A DNA stretch of 64,000 nt, taken from positions 86,420 through 150,419 of the forward strand of contig JAFEAT010000012.1 of NCBI GenBank assembly GCA_018266255.1, written 5' to 3'. Below the pieces are notes generated by a model. The model did not search any database. It was not told the origin of the DNA and was given only the letters and a program-made list of their open reading frames with translations. Origin of the DNA: Cyanobacteria bacterium SZAS-4 (lineage in GTDB: Bacteria > Cyanobacteriota > Vampirovibrionia > Obscuribacterales > Obscuribacteraceae). Made by a program: the position numbers and the translations under genes. Numbering within the stretch: the stretch's first letter is position 1; every line of letters starts with the position of its first letter. Positions 53,210 to 63,625 of this stretch are shown here, one piece after another.

Positions 53210-55648
53210 CTAGTGCGGCCACTGCCAGTTTGCGACTTCCGGTTTGTCTATGCCAAATTCATGTGCATAGTTTTTGCAATCGATTTGCAGGTCTCTGAAT
53301 TTCTGCTTCGCGTGCGCTCCTGCGACTTTAAGAGATTCGACCCTATCAATTACATCGATGGCGATGCTGAAGCGATCGATTTCATTGTTGATCGCCAGTT
53401 CAAGCGGCGTATTTATGTTGCCCTTCTCCTTGTAGCCCCGCACGTGCAGATTCTGGTGGTTAGTGCGGTTGTACGTCAGTCTGTGCACCAACCACGGATA
53501 GCCGTGGAAGTTGAAGATAACTGGTTTATTGGTGGTGAATAAGCTGTCGAAATCTGGGTCGCTCAAACCGTGTGGATGGTCTTTGCGCGATTGGAGCCTG
53601 AGCAAATCGACGACGTTGATGAAACGTATCTTCAGGTTTGGAAACTCTTCGCGCAGCATCGAGCTGGCAGCCAGTGCTTCATGCGTCGGAATGTCGCCAG
53701 CACAAGCAATGACGACATCTGGTTCACAACCCTGGTCGGTGCTTGCCCAGGACCAAATTCCAATCCCTTTTGTGCAGTGTTTAACCGCATCATCGATGTT
53801 CAGATATTGAACGTGCTTCTGCTTATCGCTGACGATTACATTGATGTAGTTCGTGCTTCGCAAGCAGTGGTCAGCGCAAGAGAGCAGGCAGTTGGCATCG
53901 GGTGGCATGTAAATGCGCACCACATTTGGTGATTTGTTGACGACGAGGTCAAGGAAACCCGGGTCTTGATGCGTAAAGCCATTATGGTCCTGACGCCAAA
54001 CCGTTGAAGTAATCAGTAGATTGAGCGAAGCTATGTCTGCTCTCCAGCTCAAATTAGTGCAACTTTCCAACCACTTAGCGTGCTGGTTGAACATCGAATC
54101 AATGACGTGAACGAACGCTTCGTAGGTTGAGAAAAATCCATGCCGACCTGTGAGCAAATACCCTTCCAGCCAGCCTTCCAGTGTATGTTCGCTCAGCATC
54201 TCCATGACCCGACCGTCGGTGCTGAGCTCGGCTCCGTCAGCATCTTCTGGAAACGATTCAGCCATCCAGATCTTTTTGCTCACCGCATAAATGTCGTCCA
54301 ACTTGTTTGATGCGGTTTCATCGGGTCCGAACACGCGAAATTGATTCCAATTATTCTTCATGATGTCGCGCAAGAGTTTACCCAGCGGGCGAGTGTTCTC
54401 CGCTTCAGATTTGGCTGGTTGGTCGACCTTGACTGCGTAGTTCTTGAATTCCGGCATGCGTAGTGGTCGATGTAACAAGCCACCATTCGCGTGCGGGCTG
54501 GCGCTCATCCGTTGCATCGAATGTGGTGCCAGCTCTTTCAGGTCGGCGCGCAGCTTTCCATTGCTGTCGAAAAGCTTCTCTGGTTGATAGCTCCTCAGCC
54601 AATCTTCTAATAGTTTGAGATGTTCAGGATTTTCGGCAACGCCAGTCAACGGCACCTGGTGTGCCCGCCAGCTGCCCTCGATCTTGTGACCATCGACTTC
54701 TTTAGGACCGGTCCAACCTTTGGGCGTGCGCAAAATGATCATTGGCCACTTTGCTCTTGTGGCTACACCTGTGCTTCGACATTCACTTTGAATTTCCTTG
54801 ATTTGTGCCAGGCATTGATCGAGAGTGGCAGCCATGGCCTGGTGCATGCTATCAAATTCACTTCCCTCGACAAAGTAGGGCACGTAGCCGTAGCCTTCGA
54901 AGAGTTTATGCAGCTCATCATGCTCGATGCGCGCCAAGATCGTTGGATTGTTGATCTTGTATCCATTTAAGTGCAAGATCGGCAAAACTGCGCCATCTCG
55001 AATTGGATTGATAAATTTGTTCGAGTGCCAGGCGGTGGCCAGTGGTCCCGTTTCAGACTCTCCGTCGCCAACAACTACGGCTGCTATCAAATCCGGATTG
55101 TCAAGCACGGCGCCGTATGCGTGCGAGACGCTGTAGCCCAGTTCGCCGCCCTCGTGGATAGACCCTGGCGTTTCAGGCGTGCAGTGACTGCCGATGCCCC
55201 CAGGAAAAGAAAACTGTTTGAAGAAGGCGCACATGCCTTCTTCGTCTTCGCTTTTCTCTGGATAGACCTGTGAATATGTACCTTCCAGATAGACGGGGGC
55301 AAGCACTCCAGGCGCACCGTGTCCGGGTCCGGCAAGAAATATCATGCTTTGATGGTGCTGTTTGATCAGGCGATTGAGATGCACGTAAGCGAAACTTAGA
55401 CCTGGACTGGCGCCCCAGTGTCCGAGAAGGCGCTTCTTGATGTGTTCGACTTGAAGCGGCTCTTTCAAAAGAGGATTAGCTCTCAAATAGATCATTCCTG
55501 CCGCCAGGTAGCAGCAAGCTTGCCAGTATTCGTGCGTTTTTCTCAGAGCGTCTGCGCTCAGTGGGCTGCCCTGCACTGTTGAGCGCGCCGGTCCGAAGGC
55601 GCTGAGCACCTCAGATTCTTCTTTGATTTTGGACGTAGTCGACACCAT
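53210..55648 (-). CDS. xfp: Xylulose-5-phosphate/fructose-6-phosphate phosphoketolase
   Basis: 812 residues, the usual length. Thiamine-diphosphate enzyme that splits xylulose-5-P (or fructose-6-P) with phosphate to acetyl-P plus an aldose-P. Motifs: PGHGAPGV, the TPP/Mg site [17 protein letters not shown] and the later [15 protein letters not shown]. It feeds acetyl-phosphate to the acetate or acetyl-CoA pool. The gene stands alone; the region 55649-55767 probably holds its promoter. Confidence 0.96.
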   Translation of the reverse strand: MVSTTSKIKEESEVLSAFGPARSTVQGSPLSADALRKTHEYWQACCYLAAGMIYLRANPLLKEPLQVEHIKKRLLGHWGASPGLSFAYVHLNRLIKQHHQSMIFLAGPGHGAPGVLAPVYLEGTYSQVYPEKSEDEEGMCAFFKQFSFPGGIGSHCTPETPGSIHEGGELGYSVSHAYGAVLDNPDLIAAVVVGDGESETGPLATAWHSNKFINPIRDGAVLPILHLNGYKINNPTILARIEHDELHKLFEGYGYVPYFVEGSEFDSMHQAMAATLDQCLAQIKEIQSECRSTGVATRAKWPMIILRTPKGWTGPKEVDGHKIEGSWRAHQVPLTGVAENPEHLKLLEDWLRSYQPEKLFDSNGKLRADLKELAPHSMQRMSASPHANGGLLHRPLRMPEFKNYAVKVDQPAKSEAENTRPLGKLLRDIMKNNWNQFRVFGPDETASNKLDDIYAVSKKIWMAESFPEDADGAELSTDGRVMEMLSEHTLEGWLEGYLLTGRHGFFSTYEAFVHVIDSMFNQHAKWLESCTNLSWRADIASLNLLITSTVWRQDHNGFTHQDPGFLDLVVNKSPNVVRIYMPPDANCLLSCADHCLRSTNYINVIVSDKQKHVQYLNIDDAVKHCTKGIGIWSWASTDQGCEPDVVIACAGDIPTHEALAASSMLREEFPNLKIRFINVVDLLRLQSRKDHPHGLSDPDFDSLFTTNKPVIFNFHGYPWLVHRLTYNRTNHQNLHVRGYKEKGNINTPLELAINNEIDRFSIAIDVIDRVESLKVAGAHAKQKFRDLQIDCKNYAHEFGIDKPEVANWQWPH

Positions 55649-55767
55649 GCGCGCTTTCCCCCGATCACATTGAGGGACACATTATGGCACTGGCTGCTCG
55701 TGACACAGTCGCATGACATGTGAAATTTAAGTCGTACTCTGCAGTTGCATTCTATATACGAACGCGC

Positions 55768-57372
55768 TCAAGGCAAAGAAATTGCCAGTTGGGCGGCAGT
55801 ATCATTGTGCTTTTGCAGAAACTCCGTTTTTGTATTTTCTGTCAGATGCTCCCACGGCAAAATTTCTGTTGCTGGAATATCTCGGAACGCATAAAAATCC
55901 ATCGATGGAAAGTCTTTGTTCTCTCTGAAAACTTTTTTCCAGGCACCAAGTCCACCGCCCGCTCTGGCCACTTCGATCAGCGGTGCTGTCAGGCGTCGGT
56001 CGCCGCGCGAGATGACTGCCTGGATATCGCTCCAGTTGTGACTTTCGGGACGCACTTCGATGCCGACTTTGGCTAAATTTTTGCGGATATATTCAAGTCT
56101 CGCCTTGCAATCCTTCATTCGTCCATTCCATTGATATGGAGTTTGTGCTTTTGGCACAAAAGAACTGACACCAAATACGAAGCGCAATCGACGATGTTCT
56201 TTTTTCAAAGCTTGCATCAATCTTACAGTCTCGTCTAAATCTTCCTGCGTTTCGTGCGGCAGTCCCACCATGCCATAGAATTTGACGCTTTCCAGCCCGC
56301 TGGCTGCAATCAGAGACACGGCGTGGCGAATCTCTGCCTCGCTCAAGTTCTTTTTCATGATTGCTCTCAGTCGTTCAGAGCCAGATTCGATTGCAATGGT
56401 GACAGACTTCTGATGTAACTTCTTCAGCATTTGCAGCACAGTATCACTGATGGTATCAGCGCGTATTGAGGCAACAGATATATGAATATTGTCACGCGCT
56501 GAAAGTCGCTCTGCGATCTCGTCGAAATGGGGATGTTCGGTCACACTCGGACCAAGCAGACCAATGTTGTTAGTATGCTTCAGACCCATATCGATCGTCT
56601 CTATTATCGTGTCTACATTTATAGGACGGAACGGCCTGGTCAAGAAACTGGCCAGGCAAAACCGGCATTCCTGAGGGCATGAGCGCACAATTTCGACGAG
56701 GAAGTTGTCACCCCAGGCGGTATCATGGCTGAGAATTTTCGTGTGCGCTATGTAGTCTTGTGGTGGCACATATAGTTGCTTGACGATTTTGTCGGGCACC
56801 GCCGATAGTGTTTGCATATTCTCAATGGCACCCTGATCAGACGAATATGTATAGCTGTAGAGAGCTGGTACATAGACCCCAGGTATGGTGGCGAGGTCTT
56901 CCAAACGAGCACGTCTGTCTTTGATGTTTCGGGTCGATTTCCAGGCGTTTAGAAGGGCTGGAACGACTGCTTCTGCATCGCCCAGGAGGACCAGGTCAAA
57001 CAAATCTGCAAACGGCTCAGGATTGGCGCTGAGAACTGGTCCGCCGCCGAAGACAAGCGGGTCGTCTGCGCCTCTCTCTCTGGCAAGCGCTGGAATGCCA
57101 TGCTTTTCGAGGATGGCAAGTATGTTAATGAAGTCCAGTTCCCAGGAAACCGTGAAGCCAAAAAGCTCGGATTGGTCAGCCCCTGACTCTTCCATGTCGG
57201 TGAAGCCGCGTTTGACAACGACTTCGGGGTCTTGCTCCATCAGCCACCAGACAAGCTGAAAGCCCAGCCCTGACATGCCTACGGCGTATGTGTTGGGAAA
57301 ATACCAAGATACACCAAAGAGAGGTTTCTCCTTGGCTTGTCTTGTGACAAGGCATACTTCTTTACCCAGCAT
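55768..57372 (-). CDS. B12-binding-type radical SAM protein
   Basis: 534 residues. The N-terminal ~140 residues have a Rossmann-like fold resembling the cobalamin-binding domain (VFGGGPVLSANPEP, LVLLGDAE). The radical SAM cluster ligands are C232, C236 and C239 (CPQECRFC). Further motifs of the barrel are ESGSERLRAIMKKN and YGMVGLPHETQEDL. Proteins of this type modify RNA, cofactors or peptides; the substrate is unknown. Start ATG at 57372. Confidence 0.85.
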   Translation of the reverse strand: MLGKEVCLVTRQAKEKPLFGVSWYFPNTYAVGMSGLGFQLVWWLMEQDPEVVVKRGFTDMEESGADQSELFGFTVSWELDFINILAILEKHGIPALARERGADDPLVFGGGPVLSANPEPFADLFDLVLLGDAEAVVPALLNAWKSTRNIKDRRARLEDLATIPGVYVPALYSYTYSSDQGAIENMQTLSAVPDKIVKQLYVPPQDYIAHTKILSHDTAWGDNFLVEIVRSCPQECRFCLASFLTRPFRPINVDTIIETIDMGLKHTNNIGLLGPSVTEHPHFDEIAERLSARDNIHISVASIRADTISDTVLQMLKKLHQKSVTIAIESGSERLRAIMKKNLSEAEIRHAVSLIAASGLESVKFYGMVGLPHETQEDLDETVRLMQALKKEHRRLRFVFGVSSFVPKAQTPYQWNGRMKDCKARLEYIRKNLAKVGIEVRPESHNWSDIQAVISRGDRRLTAPLIEVARAGGGLGAWKKVFRENKDFPSMDFYAFRDIPATEILPWEHLTENTKTEFLQKHNDTAAQLAISLP

Positions 57373-57420
57373 GCCTTTATTTTGGCAGATTTTCAGTCTA
57401 GGCGGCTTCGCCTGCTAGAC

Positions 57421-57798
57421 TTATTGACTTTGTGCTGCTCTTCGCAGTCGAGGAATGTGCTGGGCCCAATCAGAGCCGAGCTTGGTAAAGAATTCATGAG
57501 CACTCAAAACATCGTCATAGGTGATGGCAGGATTTTTGGAAAGACGATCGATGTCTTTCTTAGTCCAATCAGCAGGACAATTAGGTCTTTCTTTTTGACC
57601 TCGGTTGTTAGTTCCCACTATTGCTACACCAAGCGGATGCCCGCAAGAACTGCAAGTAACACGCACCACAAGAACACCGGGTTCTTCTCTCAGCAGTTGG
57701 ATGCCTTCGGAAGAAAACGGATTATCGCAAAATCGGCAACTCTTCTGCTGGAAGTATTCCTGGATAGCCTGGAAACCTCCGCCATGGAATTTGCCCAT
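57421..57798 (-). CDS. Small zinc-ribbon protein
   Basis: 125 residues, ATG at 57798. Four Cys in two pairs (CRFC, CSSC) form a zinc ribbon around residues 21-54. The C-terminal half is helical (DDVLSAHEFFTKLGSDW). It lies 48 bases before the radical SAM gene on the same strand. Divergent from enolase, with ~190 bases between. It may bind RNA or DNA. Confidence 0.72.
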   Translation of the reverse strand: MGKFHGGGFQAIQEYFQQKSCRFCDNPFSSEGIQLLREEPGVLVVRVTCSSCGHPLGVAIVGTNNRGQKERPNCPADWTKKDIDRLSKNPAITYDDVLSAHEFFTKLGSDWAQHIPRLRRAAQSQ

Positions 57799-57961
57799 GC
57801 TGGACCACCACTTCTAGATTTTGATTGAAATGCCACTGATACCACACCAAGTACTAGAGTTTTTTCCTGCACCAACCGGAAATTAAGGACCCCAGTGAAA
57901 AGGATTATACTTGAACAACCAAATGTTGCACCACTAGAAATGATTTTTCTGGTGAAAATAA

Positions 57962-59308
<1,347 letters not shown>

Positions 59309-59339
59309 GCAGCTAAGCAAATCGGTATAGAACTTGAGA

Positions 59340-59370
59340 ATGCTCCCCTGGCTAACCAGTGGGAGCATTT
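59340..59370 (+). terminator. Likely terminator of eno
   Basis: ATGCTCCC (59340-59347) pairs with GGGAGCAT (59361-59368), with an inner TGG/CCA pair. Only UU follows, so it is a weak intrinsic signal, 32 bases past the stop. Confidence 0.55.
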
Positions 59371-59451
59371 GCCTATCTGGTGGCATCCACCATATATAGG
59401 GTCATTACTTTCAAATAGATCTCGCCGCACCACATCTGGTGTGACACCACT

Positions 59452-59473
59452 ATGCCACCACAATGCCACCACA
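59452..59473. repeat. 11-bp tandem duplication
   Basis: ATGCCACCACA occurs twice without spacer (59452-59462, 59463-59473) in the 211-base eno downstream gap. No gene is seen in that gap. Confidence 0.7.
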
Positions 59474-59519
59474 TTCATTATATGGAGACGACGCTGATTG
59501 ACGTGCGAAGTGATACCAC

Positions 59520-60131
59520 TTAGTGAGCGAGAGCGATATCTGAACCTGGAGCCTTCTGCAATACTGAGGTGGTTCTGTAGCGTCCGACGAACTGTCCGTC
59601 GACGTACTGGTCGACATAGCTTTTAGCGGTGATTGACTGTCTGTTGGTCTGCGTGAACTGGTCGCGAGAACGAGCGGCCCATGACTGGTCGAGGTCTTTG
59701 GAGACGAAGTAGTTGGTGCGGTCTACCCGGGCCTCGGTGCTGCTGAAGGCTGTGACGGAAGAGGTGCTCTCGGTCCAGCCTGGTTGCGTCCAGGCGGCGG
59801 TGACACGGCCGTCTGCTTGCCTGGCGAAGGTGACGTCGCTAAGCATCACCTGGCCGGTTGGAATGGCTGGCACTCCTGAGTCGACTACGGTGGTAATGCA
59901 GTGCCACTGCCCTTGATAACCGGATGGGTAGGAGTTTGGCATGAGCGTTTCGATGGCACCAGATATAGAGTCAGTAGATGGTGCTGGATTTGGTGCCAGA
60001 TTTGGTGTCGAATTTGGTGCGGTTTGTGACTCGGCTTGGTGCTCGAGATATCCATGAAGAACGTTGGCTTGAGCGGGCAAGAGACCCATTATTGCCACCA
60101 GCGTGGCACTCAACATCGTGATCTTCTTCAT
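59520..60131 (-). CDS. Secreted hypothetical protein
   Basis: 203 residues from the ATG at 60131. Signal peptide ~1-22 (MLSATLVAIMGLLPAQA). A Pro/Asn/Thr-rich spacer (PNSTPNLAPNPAP) leads to a beta-rich domain (GQWHCITTVVDSG...VMLSDVTFARQADGRVTAAW). Only one Cys is present, so no disulfide. Earlier in-frame starts at 60149 and 60200 exist but would place a basic segment before the signal peptide. Family unknown. Confidence 0.72.
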   Translation of the reverse strand: MKKITMLSATLVAIMGLLPAQANVLHGYLEHQAESQTAPNSTPNLAPNPAPSTDSISGAIETLMPNSYPSGYQGQWHCITTVVDSGVPAIPTGQVMLSDVTFARQADGRVTAAWTQPGWTESTSSVTAFSSTEARVDRTNYFVSKDLDQSWAARSRDQFTQTNRQSITAKSYVDQYVDGQFVGRYRTTSVLQKAPGSDIALAH

Positions 60132-60454
60132 GTGATTCCGGGGATTCATTACTATAACCGTCGCTCTCTCTAACCATATTGTTCCCTTGAAATCAAACAA
60201 TTTATCCGGTCATTAAACTAGATCACAATTCTTAAGCATTACTGTTGACATCGCTACCTGCCTGCCGTTCTGATTTGCTTCCTTTATATAAGTAGGTGAA
60301 TCGCCTGAAGCGACTTTTATATTTTCAACGAACTCCGCTGGGCTTTTCAGGCACACTCTTGAGTGGTGCGTTTTGCCCGTAACCGGAGCTCGCTTGGCTC
60401 GTCCGTCCCATCCTGTGGACGTCTTCGGCAATAGTTAGCATTTCGCTACCTACT

Positions 60455-60483
60455 TTGGCCGTAAGGGTTAGTCATGAGATAAT
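60455..60483 (+). promoter_or_regulatory. Predicted sigma-70-type promoter of ahcY
   Basis: -35 TTGGCC (60455-60460) and -10 GATAAT (60478-60483) are 17 bases apart. The expected start is near 60490, right where the riboswitch begins. The ~250 bases before it (60201-60454) contain no supported gene. Confidence 0.6.
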
Positions 60484-60490
60484 GCTGTCA

Positions 60491-60563
60491 GCACTGAGGA
60501 GCGCTGCGATCTTTGAGACCAGGCTCGGTGCAGGGAAATATCCCAGTTAACGGCGCTCGTGAG
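60491..60563 (+). promoter_or_regulatory. S-adenosylhomocysteine (SAH) riboswitch
   Basis: P1 GCACTGAG (60491-60498) pairs with CTCGGTGC (60524-60531). The conserved core reads GAGGAGCGCTGC and CCAGGCTCGG. A small P4 hairpin GGGA/TCCC (60533-60544) follows. The pseudoknot forms between GAGCGC (60499-60504) and GCGCTC (60553-60558), preceded by the conserved AACG. This matches the known SAH aptamer found ahead of ahcY genes. It senses the product inhibitor of methyl transfer. Confidence 0.93.
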
Positions 60564-60587
60564 GCTTTTGCTCACGGGCGCATTTTT
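60553..60587 (+). terminator. Riboswitch-controlled terminator
   Basis: GCGCTCGTGAG (60553-60563) pairs with CTCACGGGCGC (60571-60581), 11 bp including one G-U, followed by AUUUUU. Its left arm includes the pseudoknot strand of the aptamer, so SAH binding and termination exclude one another. This predicts an ON switch: SAH bound, terminator not formed, ahcY transcribed. Confidence 0.85.
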
Positions 60588-60610
60588 GCGTTTGAGCTCA
60601 GGAGGTACGA

Positions 60611-62023
60611 ATGACAGTGAAGAACCCACCTAAAGTGGACTATGCAGTCGCCGATATCACATTGGCGCCATGGGGACATCGTGAAATCGCAATCGCTGAG
60701 ACAGAGATGCCCGGTTTGATGTCTATTCGCAAAGAAAATGCCGGCAGTCGACCGCTCAAAGGCGCTCGCATCGCCGGTTCCTTGCACATGACCATTCAAA
60801 CTGCAGTACTCATCCAAACTCTGGTCGACCTCGGCGCTGAAGTGCGTTGGGCCAGCTGCAACATCTTTTCGACACAAGATCACGCTGCCGCAGCAATCGC
60901 TGACAGCGGCACCCCCGTGTTCGCGGTCAAAGGCGAATCGCTCGTAGACTACTGGGAATACACACATCGCATTTTGGAGTGGCATGACGGTGGAACGCCG
61001 AACATGATTCTCGATGACGGTGGCGATGCCACACTACTCGTTCTTCTCGGCAGCAAAGCTGAAAAAGATCAATCTGTTTTGGCTAAACCAACGAGCGAAG
61101 AAGAAGAAGTTCTCTATGCTTCAATCAAGAAGAAATTGGCTACGGATCCAACCTATTACAGCCGCATCAAAGCCAACATCAAAGGCGTGAGCGAAGAAAC
61201 TACGACAGGCGTGCACCGCTTGTACGAAATGCAGAAGAAAGGCGATTTGCCATTCCCGTGCTTCAACGTCAATGATTCAGTCACCAAGTCGAAATTCGAC
61301 AACCTTTACGGTTGTCGCGAAAGTCTTGTCGATGGTATCAAGCGCGCCACCGACGTTATGGTCGCAGGCAAAATCGCAGTCGTTTGTGGTTATGGCGATG
61401 TAGGCAAAGGCAGTGCCCAAGCCCTTCGCGCCTTGAGCGCCAATGTTTGGGTTACCGAAATCGATCCTATCTGTGCATTGCAAGCCGCGATGGAAGGCTA
61501 CAAAGTAGTGACGATGGACTACGCTGCAGACAAGGCCGATATTTTCGTTACCTGCACCGGCAACTTTGGTGTGATCAAGCACGATCACATGTTCAAAATG
61601 AAGAATAACGCCATTGTCTGCAACATCGGTCACTTCGACAGTGAAATCGATGTCGCTTCGCTATCCCAGTACAAGTGGGAAGAGATCAAGCCGCAAGTCG
61701 ATCACATCATCTTCCCAGATGGTCGTCGCATCATCCTGCTGGCAAAAGGCAGACTGGTAAACCTCGGCTGCGGAACAGGTCACCCTTCGTTCGTCATGTC
61801 GAGCAGTTTTGCAAACCAGGTTCTCGCCCAGATCGAACTCTTCACCAAGCAAGGTGAGTATGCGCCTGGCGTCTATGTGCTTCCGAAGCACCTCGACGAA
61901 AAAGTGGCAAGATTGCAGCTGGCCAAACTCGACGCAGAGTTAACCAAGCTAAGCGACGATCAGGCGAAATACATCAGCGTGCCGGTCGAAGGACCGTACA
62001 AGCCTGAGCACTACCGCTACTAA
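60611..62023 (+). CDS. ahcY: S-adenosylhomocysteine hydrolase
   Basis: 470 residues, AGGAGG six bases before the ATG. It splits S-adenosylhomocysteine to adenosine and homocysteine and so relieves product inhibition of methyltransferases. Motifs: [32 protein letters not shown] site [32 protein letters not shown], and the C-terminal KPEHYRY. Controlled by the SAH riboswitch. It has a 62046-62076 terminator. Confidence 0.97.
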   Translation: MTVKNPPKVDYAVADITLAPWGHREIAIAETEMPGLMSIRKENAGSRPLKGARIAGSLHMTIQTAVLIQTLVDLGAEVRWASCNIFSTQDHAAAAIADSGTPVFAVKGESLVDYWEYTHRILEWHDGGTPNMILDDGGDATLLVLLGSKAEKDQSVLAKPTSEEEEVLYASIKKKLATDPTYYSRIKANIKGVSEETTTGVHRLYEMQKKGDLPFPCFNVNDSVTKSKFDNLYGCRESLVDGIKRATDVMVAGKIAVVCGYGDVGKGSAQALRALSANVWVTEIDPICALQAAMEGYKVVTMDYAADKADIFVTCTGNFGVIKHDHMFKMKNNAIVCNIGHFDSEIDVASLSQYKWEEIKPQVDHIIFPDGRRIILLAKGRLVNLGCGTGHPSFVMSSSFANQVLAQIELFTKQGEYAPGVYVLPKHLDEKVARLQLAKLDAELTKLSDDQAKYISVPVEGPYKPEHYRY

Positions 62024-62045
62024 GCCGTAATGCGATAAGCACTGT

Positions 62046-62076
62046 AAAACGGGCGTCCCTGTGGGCGTCCGTTTTC
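62046..62076 (+). terminator. Intrinsic terminator of ahcY
   Basis: AAAACGGGCG pairs with CGTCCGTTTT around a CCC-TGT-GGG apical stem, and the U-tract is part of the 3' arm. It lies 23 bases past the stop. Confidence 0.85.
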
Positions 62077-62266
62077 TCATGAAGATGGTGTCTGCGCAAA
62101 TCTACGACAATTTCGGCACCACGGAAGAAACCACCGCTGGTATCACCGCTGCCGACATTGTTTGCTGCTTGCTGCTTTGACTTGGAACTGAATCTGGTGG
62201 CATGGGCAAAGAGTTGAACGAGCCGGCCGGCAGTTGGTCCATTGATAACCGGCATCCTCAGGTTAA
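62077..62266. other. Gap without a supported gene
   Basis: About 190 bases between two terminators. A 33-codon frame starts at 62079 directly after the ahcY terminator but has no ribosome-binding site. A GC palindrome (GCCGGCCGGC) sits near 62222-62231. I see no gene or RNA. Confidence 0.35.
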
Positions 62267-62300
62267 ACAAAAAAGGATGCGAAATGATTTCCGCATCCTT
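62267..62300 (-). terminator. Intrinsic terminator of the RpaB-like gene
   Basis: AAGGATGCG (62273-62281) pairs with CGCATCCTT (62292-62300), 9 bp. On the minus strand it ends in six U's. On the plus strand CCUUUU follows, so it may also stop read-through from ahcY. Confidence 0.85.
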
Positions 62301-62324
62301 CCTTTTATATCTTAGGACTTTTGT

Positions 62325-63053
62325 TTAGTTGATCTTTTGGAACATATAGCCGATGCCACGTGCCGTCAAAATCAAATCTGGATTGGATGAATCTTCTTCG
62401 AGTTTCGATCTCAAGCGACTGATGTGCACGTCTACAACTCTTGTGTCGATTCTGTGGTCAGGAGGATATGCCCAAACTTGCTGCAAGATTTCTCCGCGAG
62501 AGTAAGGCTTTCCTGAGTTAGTGACAAGCAATTCGAGCAGGCTGAATTCCATGCCAGTCAGACGAATTCGTTCGTTCTTTCTAGTCACCTGGCGCTTATT
62601 TAAATCAATTTTCAGATTGCCAATCGTAATGACGTTGGTGCTCTTACTTTGACCGGCTTCCTGGTGTCTTTCAACGGTGCGGCGCAAGACAGCCTTGATT
62701 CGGGCTTCCAGTTCGCTTGGGCTGAATGGCTTGACGACGTAGTCATCTGCACCAATTTCTAAGCCCTGAATACGATTGGAGACGTCTGCGACTGCTGTCA
62801 GCATAATGATGGGTGTGTCGGATGTCTTTCTGATTTCTCGGCAGACTTCGTATCCGTCCATGCGTGGCAACATCACGTCAAGGATGACGAGATCTGGCTG
62901 GAATGCGTTGAATTGCTCCAGCGCTTCCTGTCCATCTGCCGCAGTGGCTACGTTGTAGCCTGCCAATTTCAATCGCGTTTCGAGAATTCTTCTGATCGAA
63001 GCTTCATCGTCAACAACAAGAACTTTCTCTTGCTCGTTACTGTTTTCAACCAC
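62325..63053 (-). CDS. OmpR-family response regulator, RpaB-like
   Basis: 242 residues. The receiver has D15/D16, phospho-acceptor Asp59 (VILDVMLP) and Lys108 (VVKPFSP). A C-terminal winged helix holds GMEFSLLELLVTNSGKPYSRGEIL, RTHI-type recognition region RVVDVHISRLRSKLEED and the end GIGYMF. The run VLVVDDEASIRRILETRL and GADDYVVKPFSPSELEARI are almost those of cyanobacterial RpaB (Ycf27), a regulator of stress and photosystem genes. The start is GTG at 63053 with GAGAG upstream. No histidine kinase is next to it. Confidence 0.93.
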   Translation of the reverse strand: MVENSNEQEKVLVVDDEASIRRILETRLKLAGYNVATAADGQEALEQFNAFQPDLVILDVMLPRMDGYEVCREIRKTSDTPIIMLTAVADVSNRIQGLEIGADDYVVKPFSPSELEARIKAVLRRTVERHQEAGQSKSTNVITIGNLKIDLNKRQVTRKNERIRLTGMEFSLLELLVTNSGKPYSRGEILQQVWAYPPDHRIDTRVVDVHISRLRSKLEEDSSNPDLILTARGIGYMFQKIN

Positions 63054-63105
63054 TATTTGTGTCTCTCGCTTGGTAATGGATGCCGTTTGGCTGAACTTCG
63101 TTCAA

Positions 63106-63423
63106 TTAGATTTGACTGATCTTATTTTTCAGGCAGTTTCGCTCAGCACTGACGTACGTGTGTCTACGTCGTAGCAGAACTGAGTATATACCATTCTTAT
63201 TAATAGAAATTGGACTGCAGGCGTCAAATGGAATCTGAATTTCACATGACATTTTAAATTTCTTGGTTAATTCGATCTGATCATCGTCAAAAACCGATTC
63301 TGCGATTGTGGATTTGCCGCTTGACATGGTGTCTAATTTCATCTGACACCAGGGGTGGTTGTCAATCGTTTTGACTGTAAGCCACTTGTAAGTATTGTGA
63401 CCGGCTTGTATCGCAGTGTTCAT
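63106..63423 (-). CDS. Possible small hypothetical protein
   Basis: 105 residues from the ATG at 63423, divergent to the last gene. The sequence is mixed and globular (STIAESVFDDDQIELTKKFKMSCEIQIPF) and ends with a basic tail. No ribosome-binding site precedes the ATG, and no family is recognised, so this is only a candidate. If false, 63054-63625 is a 570-base gap holding the promoter of the RpaB-like gene. Confidence 0.4.
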   Translation of the reverse strand: MNTAIQAGHNTYKWLTVKTIDNHPWCQMKLDTMSSGKSTIAESVFDDDQIELTKKFKMSCEIQIPFDACSPISINKNGIYSVLLRRRHTYVSAERNCLKNKISQI

Positions 63424-63625
63424 GCCGGTTTAGGCTGATGAAGAAAATTAGTGTCTGAAAAAATAATGAGTAAGTTTAAGTTGGTGTCTCGCAATGAAAA
63501 AAGATTCGTGCAGACAGTGGAAAGTCATGTTAAGCTTCTGGACGAGCCGGTACCATCGGCTACTTACGGATGTGGCTCTCAACGTACATGGTGGCAAGAA
63601 TGAGAGCTAGAAGAGGGAGAGTTGA

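Noticed and set aside
60213..60431. Minus-strand frame of 72 codons upstream of ahcY
   Set aside because: No ribosome-binding site and no recognisable protein; it is in the region just upstream of the ahcY promoter.
62079..62180. 33-codon plus-strand frame after ahcY
   Set aside because: Directly follows a terminator and has no ribosome-binding site or promoter.
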